Source: Silene conica (lineage: Eukaryota > Streptophyta > Magnoliopsida > Caryophyllales > Caryophyllaceae). From it: 64,000 nt of DNA. The DNA is taken from NCBI GenBank assembly GCA_029255685.2, contig CM055318.2, positions 27,826,001 through 27,890,000 on the forward strand, in the 5' to 3' direction. Positions within the stretch are counted from its first letter, which is position 1. The number at the start of each line of letters is the position of its first letter. The notes below the pieces were generated by a model that did not search any database, had not been told where the DNA came from, and worked only from the letters and a program-made list of their open reading frames with translations. This document shows, in pieces, positions 58,017 to 64,000 of the stretch. The position numbers were made by a program, and so were the translations under genes.

Positions 58017-59580
58017 ATGGCTTCCTTGAAGAACTTATTTCGTCGTAGTAAGAGGGCTAGAGCGGAACCCGGTCCTAGCAACCCAATAGAGGTGGAAGAA
58101 GAAGAAGTAGAGGAGGTTCCAAGGTCACCACCATCGGTATGGCAAGATGAAGATTATCCTACCGTTGTTTTTGCTTCCGAAAAGCAATTCAACAATTGGA
58201 ATACTTTGAAAGCCAAAGGTTTGAGACCGACTCGCTTTGTTAATTTTGATTCCTTGAGGCGAATAGGATTAGATAAGCATGTTAAAGCCTTGTTCAAGGG
58301 GGTATATATGGGTTATGCCTTGACCATGAACTATAGAACTTACCCTCAACTCACACTCGAATTTCTAAGCTCCTTCGAATTTCATAAATCTAGGAGGCAA
58401 GACCACATCCATTCGGTGAGTTTTAGGTTGTTCAATAGAACCTATAATAAAACCCTTACCCAATTCGCCCAGATTTTTGGCTTGCCGACGGAAGGGATTC
58501 TTGTTGACCCTCCCGAGTACTATAACCCAGTCGTGACCTGGAATGCCATCTCCCATTTCCCTTATCCCGGAAATTGGAACCATCTCCCCCATGCCTTGCT
58601 CCATAGACTGGACTTTCGTATTTGGCAACGGTTTAAGGGGTGGACTTTTTTCGGGAGACTTGAGCCTCACTCAGTGAGGTTGATATAGGTTCAGATTCTC
58701 GGCTCTTTCTTGAATGTTGAAGGACGTGACAAATGGCAAATCAACATCCCTTACCACTTTGCCAATCACTTGTCCAAACTAGTGAGTGACCGGTCCAAAT
58801 GTGTGGTCCTAGGTGGGTTAATAATCCGCATAGCTCACAATATCTGTCGGTTCAACCAAGAGACCACCGACCTTCAACCTTTACTACCCGGTCCTAGGGA
58901 TGTGGGAAATGGTTTGGATTATGATTATTTTGTTTCACTTGACTGGTTTCGGAGTGCCCCACCTCAAATGATTTGGAAAATCGGCAAGTATGATTCCCTT
59001 CGGTTCCCCGATGATTTGCCTTTGATTCCTTTGCTAACCCAAGGGGAACCTGCTAGGGGAGGGGTACCCTTACTTTGTTCGTAGAAGCTTTCATTTGCCT
59101 ATTGGAGGCCTATCACCCACTGCCCCAACTATGACTTATGCTAGTACATATACTCGTCGGGGGAATCCGGGTAATTCTTCACGTCGGGAGGAGGTAGGGC
59201 AATCCTCTCATCAACATAAATCTTTTTAACCTCCCCGCCACTCTAGTGCGGACCTTTATAGTATGATGAGAGGATTACAGGTTAGTGTGGACACTATGCG
59301 GGATGATCAACGACTTGCTTTGAACCCCATATATACTCATTATGCCCGTCAAGGGGTCATCCAGCAAGAAGGACCTCACCCGTCCTTTTTCACTTGGCCC
59401 AAGGGTGGTTTTCTGGTGGTGGTTTTGCAGGTTTTCCCGCACCTCAAGTTCCTCCTCATGTTGCCCCTTATTCCGACCCTCATTTTGCTAGCGGAAGTGG
59501 AAGTGGAGAAAGAGAAGTTGATGATCCACCTCGCAATGTCAACTTCACCGATTTCTTTAATGGTCCTATATGAATGGTTG
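58017..59580 (+). pseudogene. ATHILA ORF-1-like gene in the env position
   Basis: ATG 58017 opens MASLKNLFRRSKRARAEPGP, an acidic stretch (IEVEEEEVEEVP) and the ATHILA ORF-1 pattern (VFASEKQFNNWNTLKAKGLR, RRIGLDKHVKALFKGVYMGY, YPQLTLEFLSSFEF, FAQIFGLPTEG, GRLEPHSVRLI). A TAG at 58686-58688 interrupts it. The frame continues to 59084 (DKWQINIPYHFANHLSKLV, VVLGGLIIRIAHNIC), then shifts by one base and shows RRSFHLPIGGLSPTAPTMTY and, from 59263, GLQVSVDTMRDDQRLALNP. The role of this protein is unknown. It lies where envelope genes lie in related elements, but I see no signal peptide and no sure transmembrane helix in the intact part. Confidence 0.75.
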
Positions 59581-61075
59581 TTTCTCCCCTTGTACATACT
59601 AGCTTGGGGGAAGCTAGTCGGTTTAGTAAGTTTTTCCTTTTGCTTTTATTTGTATTTTCCCTTTCCCCATTAAACTTGTTGTTTGGTTGTCTCTTTGGTT
59701 CACATTGAGGACAATGTGAAGTTTGGCTTGGGGGAGAGATCGCTTTGCTTTTCCTTTTTATAGGTTAGTATGAGCTTAATGATGACAAGTTTCATGATGA
59801 TGTGAATGAATCACCTACTGTTTTCCTCTTACATTCCCCAATTTTCATGCTCTTTGGAATCTTTTGTGAGTCTACTATGACGGAATTTTGGCTTACATGG
59901 GGATGTCTTGACATAGTAGGTAGAGAATGGATTTTTGATTTTTTGGCTTGATCTTTTGGCATTGGCAACCTACAAAAATTGAAAGTTTTAGAACCTCCGA
60001 AGGCCGTTATATCTTTTTTGGTCTCATCTAGGTGTGTGAGTAGGTCTCCTCATGGTTTTGTGTTACACCAAAAGGCATAAATATGGTTTTTGTTCCACTT
60101 CATAAGCATTGCATTCATCTTGTGAGTATTTGTAAGCCTTTCACATGATTCTATTTGCCCATTTTTGCCCCTTTACACATGTTTTTATTGTTTTTCTAAG
60201 CTACACTCAAAATTTGCCTACCTTGTCAAGTTAGTAGCTTATTCATTGGCGTTTGGGTGCTCAATTGGGATATGGTTTAAATGTTGCCTATTATCATTGT
60301 GATTGGCATTGAAAAATTTGGTATGGTAAAAAAGTCGAAAAAAAAAATACAATCCATGAAAAAAGAAAAAAGAAAAAGATGAAAACAAAAGAAAACGAAG
60401 AAAAGAAGCATGAATTGAAAAGAAAAGGAAGAAGAGAGAAATAAAAAAGTTTTCATGACATTCATCATAAAAATATTGTTGGGAAATTCTCATATGCTTT
60501 GTCTTGATAAAAGAAGTCATTTTGCTAGTTTTGACTTCAACATTTGGTAATGAGTTGGGTTTGATTTTGGATTGAGCATCCTTGCATTAATGGTTAGTTG
60601 CTAGCTTGAATTAGCTCCAATTACCATAACTCACATGTTCCCTTTCTTACTCATCGGCCATCACATATTGCTTCCTTCTTATGGCTTCTTTTGTATGCTT
60701 GTATTTTGATTGCATTGGCTAGTGGATTGGAATGCTTACCATATTAGATTGCCGGCACAACTTCATAAGTCGAGGTTAGGAGAGTGTTTTCACATACAAA
60801 CCTCCTTCACATTTATTTGTGTGCTTGAGTGTACCGTGAGAGTCCTTTGTCAAAATGATCGTGCAAAAGCTAAAGAGTCTAGATGAAATTCTATACGCTA
60901 CGCCGTCGTGTAAATCTCAACCATGTATTGCATTTTTCCTATGCCCATGTTGTCTTCGGGATTTCGTCTCACAATTGTTTCATTAGCTAAAATTGGGATT
61001 TGTAATTGATGGGATTATGGAGATTCATTTGCTTGTCTTGGTTTATTTGAGCTTGCTTGAGGACAAGCAAGGGTT
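59581..61075 (+). other. Non-coding 3' region of Athila H
   Basis: It has no supported ORF. It contains CACATTGAGGACAATGTG at 59701-59718, two upstream polypurine-like copies (AGCTTGGGGGAAG at 59601, GGCTTGGGGGAGAG at 59725) and a purine-rich run (about 60335-60450). A purine-rich run also occurs in the 3' part of element A. Confidence 0.7.
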
Positions 61076-61090
61076 TAGCTTGGGGGAATT
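61076..61090 (+). promoter_or_regulatory. Polypurine tract of Athila H
   Basis: TAGCTTGGGGGAATT lies directly before the 3' LTR start TGATATGCTC, preceded by TTGAGGACAAGCAAGG. Confidence 0.85.
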
Positions 61091-62604
61091 TGATATGCTC
61101 TATTTTTATATACTTTTCATCCCCATTTTAGCTCATGTTTTATCATCGTTTACATTATTCTTCAATGTTTATTGAGCTAATTCCGTGTTCTAGGTAATTT
61201 GTATGTGGTTTAGCGGTTTTTGTAGGAATTTCATATTTCTCTTACATTTTTGACATTTACCAAGCATCGGAGCTAAACAAAGTCGAGACAAGCATTTTCC
61301 GAGTCGTAGAAGTGACGAAAAAAAGAAGAAAGTCAACAAAAAAAGTCAACACTTGAAGATCAAATGTGCAAAGCATGACAACATCGATCATTACATCATT
61401 CTTGCAACGTCATCCAAGAACTCAAAGTGTAAACAATTGAGGAGATGCGGGGAATGAAGACACTGTTTTGACCCCGGTCGGGGTGGGCTGCCCCAGTATA
61501 CCGGGGTGGCTTTGATCTCGCTGTTTTTGGACCAGATTCATTGAATGCAATCATCATGTTCTTGCCCCGGTACGGGGTGGCTGTAATCTACCCCGCCTCC
61601 TCATCACTATATATACCCCTTGATTTTATTCATTTGCAGGCATCAATCAATGAAGAACTTTTAGAATCAATTTTTAGAATCATTTTTAGGCATCATTAAG
61701 CTACATTAAGCTTGTTTCAAATTACTTTAAATCCTAGTTTATCTTCTTTATTAAAGTAGTTCTTTATTTATTCAAGCATTTCCCGAATCTATTCGCATTT
61801 CATCTTCCGAGTTCTTATTCCGTTAATTTCCGGTATTATCTTTCTTTACGGTTTTAATTCGTTATCGTCATCATGTCTATCTTAATTAATAAAATTGATA
61901 ATCTAGTTCAAAAAGCCATGTGTGAGTAGTTTTTATATCTAGGGGAGGAAAACCATGCTAGAATAGTTGTTAGGTCATGTTAAATTATCGATTTTGCATT
62001 ATCATATTGTTGATTATATACATGCTTGTTTCATTTGATTAATATATGATTATTGACCATGATTATTGATAAATCCTTATTCTCATCCTAAGATCGAAAG
62101 CCGAGATAGAACTTGATCAATCGATAGTTGTAGTCGTAGTCGTAATTGTTAATTGTGTTGTTCTTATCCTAAGATCGAAAGTCGGGATAGAATTAGGCAG
62201 GGCATGTTATAGTATTTTGTTCCAATGTACGCGAGAGCTAATTGATAATCAATCTATGGTTAAACTCTAGGCTGAGAGGAAATTGTTATAAACCTAATCA
62301 ACTATTGACAATGTATTTCTTTAATTTGACATGCCTAAGCTCCTATATGCATGTGTAACCCCAATCCCCTAGATTCTTCCCTATAATCGTTTACATCTTC
62401 ATTTTTCATTACTGTTTTCCCTTAGTTAATCCAAATCATAACCAAATTCTTGTGACCAACCTTGATAGAATTCTCTCCATAGCTAATCACAATTACATTT
62501 CCGTCTCCTTGTGGTTCGACCCCTTCTTCCCTATCTACATTAATTTGTATGTTAGTCAACTCTAGGGACTTTTATCTTTGTTAGGTGTGCGACCTAGCCT
62601 GTCA
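61091..62604 (+). repeat. 3' LTR of Athila H
   Basis: 1514 bases, TGATATGCTC to CCTGTCA. Compared with the 5' LTR it has about 32 substitutions by eye and a 26-base extra segment at about 62460-62485, which accounts exactly for the length difference. Confidence 0.92.
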
Positions 62605-62609
62605 TGAAC
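62605..62609. other. Target site duplication of Athila H, right copy
   Basis: TGAAC, matching 49995-49999 to the left of the 5' LTR. Confidence 0.9.
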
Positions 62610-64000
62610 CTCACTATAAGATAGCGTAACCTTGTTTACTTCGTCAAGTTTAATATAGAATTGTTTCATTTATACCGACGCTCTTACTGTCTAGTATTAC
62701 GACCTCAAACTAATTGTGTGAAGTTCGTATGTGATGTTAAAATAATGTTTATCAGAGGAGAGTCTTGCCAAGTCGTAGAATGAACTTTAACTGGTAAGCT
62801 TATTAGCATGATATAGCAATCTAATTGTTATACGTAATTGTGATTATTTGAACAATGTGAATCTTGTTGATGTTCTTTCGTATATTAATGGTTTATCTCT
62901 GTCTAGTTCCCCGTGATTATCAACTTTATAACTTTTCAAGTATATTTTTTTTATATCATACAGTGAATTATATATATTGCTATATTTATAATCTGATCAC
63001 GATGTGTTGAATTATTAATTGGTTGACATGTGATTTATGGAAGTACTAGTCTGGTGAATTCGTTTATTTTTATCGTTAAAATTTTCATAATTCATGAACT
63101 ACAAGAACAATGTTAGAAAAGAAGAGTCAGAATGTCTCAGTGTAGTCTTGTTTCGATCTATAGCTTGTAAAATTGTCTTTTGATCCGTGTTTATAAATTG
63201 CCACAAATGACCACTTCAATGTCTCAAAAGTTTCAAAATGTTTCAAAGTGATGATCCATGATAAGGCTTGATGTTTTGATAAAGAAAGTGACTGTTTGCA
63301 ATATGACAAACTCTGATAGCTAAGTGTTGATGAAATCCTGCTCGGATATTTAATTGCTGCACATTATACAAATCTCTTATTTTTTTTATTTTTTTTGCAA
63401 GTCATATATTAATAGTTTCATGATAAATGATGTAATGTGAGTGGCTGGGAAAATGTACCTAAGTGATTTTAACTTATTGATGTCTAGGAATGTTAAGCGG
63501 TCTTGTTGGTCTATGGTGGTGTACATCTTATGAAATATGTCAATGCTCCATATTTAAGCGTGAAATAATTTTGCCCTATGTCTTTTCTAAAATATGATTT
63601 TGCTTCTATAATATGAGTACGAACATGAAATGTTTTCTTTGTCAATTATGAACTACGAGTTTGCTGATTGTCTACATTGGTGTAAGTATGTAACTATGTG
63701 TTAAAATTTCAAGGATATATAGGTGTTAGCCACTCTGATTCTGTTTTACGGCGTAACACAAGTCTACCGATCCTAATACTCTTATTATTGTTCGAGGTTA
63801 GATGTTTACATGATAATTGATATGGATTTCTTATGACTGCTTATTTGAGTTGAATATTAGTTGTTGTTGTTCTATTTTGATAGTTAATATTTTCTATAGG
63901 TAAGATAATTATTTTTTTTGTGAGACGGGTTGAGTTGTGAGAAGGGCAAACTTTTGGTAATTGATTAGTTGATTTATGCATAATGGTTCTGCATTAGGTT
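62610..64000 (+). other. Continuation of the non-coding interior of element G
   Basis: AT-rich sequence with no ORF over about 60 codons and no recognised motif. It continues 49994 when Athila H is removed. The 3' LTR of G is not reached before the window ends. Confidence 0.55.

Larger units (their letters stand above)
50000..62604 (+). mobile_element. Athila-type Ty3/gypsy element H (complete, 12.6 kb)
   Basis: LTRs at 50000-51487 and 61091-62604, a perfect TGAAC target duplication (49995-49999 and 62605-62609), a tRNA-Asp primer site, gag, protease, reverse transcriptase, RNase H and integrase, then a separate ATHILA ORF-1-like gene and a long non-coding 3' region. The LTRs differ by about 32 substitutions and one 26-base indel by eye. 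Several stops and two frameshifts disable the polyprotein. No chromodomain is present, as expected for Athila. Confidence 0.92.
45924..64000 (+). mobile_element. Tekay-like gypsy element G without coding interior (interrupted by Athila H, right end outside)
   Basis: The LTR starts TGTAATACTCCG and ends GGGTGTTACA and is followed by a tRNA-Met primer site and a leader strongly resembling that of element D. From 48600 to 49999 and again from 62605 to 64000 there is no gag or pol coding sequence on either strand. It is therefore either a large non-autonomous (LARD-like) derivative of a Tekay-type family or heavily decayed. Element H interrupts it at TGAAC. Confidence 0.7.

Overview
The window is a block of nested transposable elements from a flowering plant, most likely a dicot with a repeat-rich genome. 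It is AT-rich. It contains two plant CACTA (En/Spm) transposons, two Ty1/copia elements (one a Sirevirus), and four Ty3/gypsy elements (two with Tekay/Del-type LTRs, two primed by tRNA-Asp in the Athila/Tat style). I see no intact host gene, no tRNA or rRNA gene and no CRISPR array. The only host-gene material is fragments captured inside one CACTA element. The species cannot be fixed from the sequence.

Layout from left to right. (1) 1-6548 is the right part of CACTA element F: a TNP2 transposase gene, a TNPA-like gene, a subterminal repeat array and the right terminal inverted repeat. (2) 6549-11338 is the right part of copia element E: gag only, about 2.3 kb of non-coding interior, then a 3' LTR. 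(3) E sits in the 5' LTR of gypsy chromovirus D (11339-20190), whose gag-pol is broken many times. (4) 20191-21949 and 44272-45923 are the two halves of a minus-strand gypsy element A, with a tRNA-Asp primer site and a gag-like ORF but no pol in view. (5) A is split by a complete minus-strand Sirevirus B (21950-44271, duplicated target CCTGT). B is itself split inside its reverse transcriptase by a complete CACTA element C (27301-38173, duplicated target CAT). (6) C carries a fairly complete TNPA-ULP1 gene, a TNP2 gene lacking its N-terminal part, and plus-strand passengers: LINE pieces, an RRM-like gene piece and one clear exon of the splicing factor SLU7. (7) 45924-64000 is Tekay-like element G, with a 2.4 kb LTR but no coding interior. 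It is split by a complete Athila element H (50000-62604, duplicated target TGAAC).

The nesting gives a relative history. A is the oldest layer in the middle. B went into A and C into B. D and G both abut A and probably went into it. E went into D, F probably into E, and H into G. Both LTRs of B and of H are present; H's pair differs at about 32 of 1488 positions by eye (about 2 percent), so H is fairly recent, although its polyprotein carries several stops and at least two frameshifts.

Functionally, F could supply both CACTA proteins. C seems to have kept only the TNPA-ULP1 protein and its terminal arrays. All the LTR elements look defective. The observations most worth a second look are the multi-gene capture inside C, the paired GC-rich palindrome cassettes in A and H, the phased subterminal arrays of C, the repeated AGTGGGAG octamers of E, and the minisatellite shared by the LTRs of D and G.
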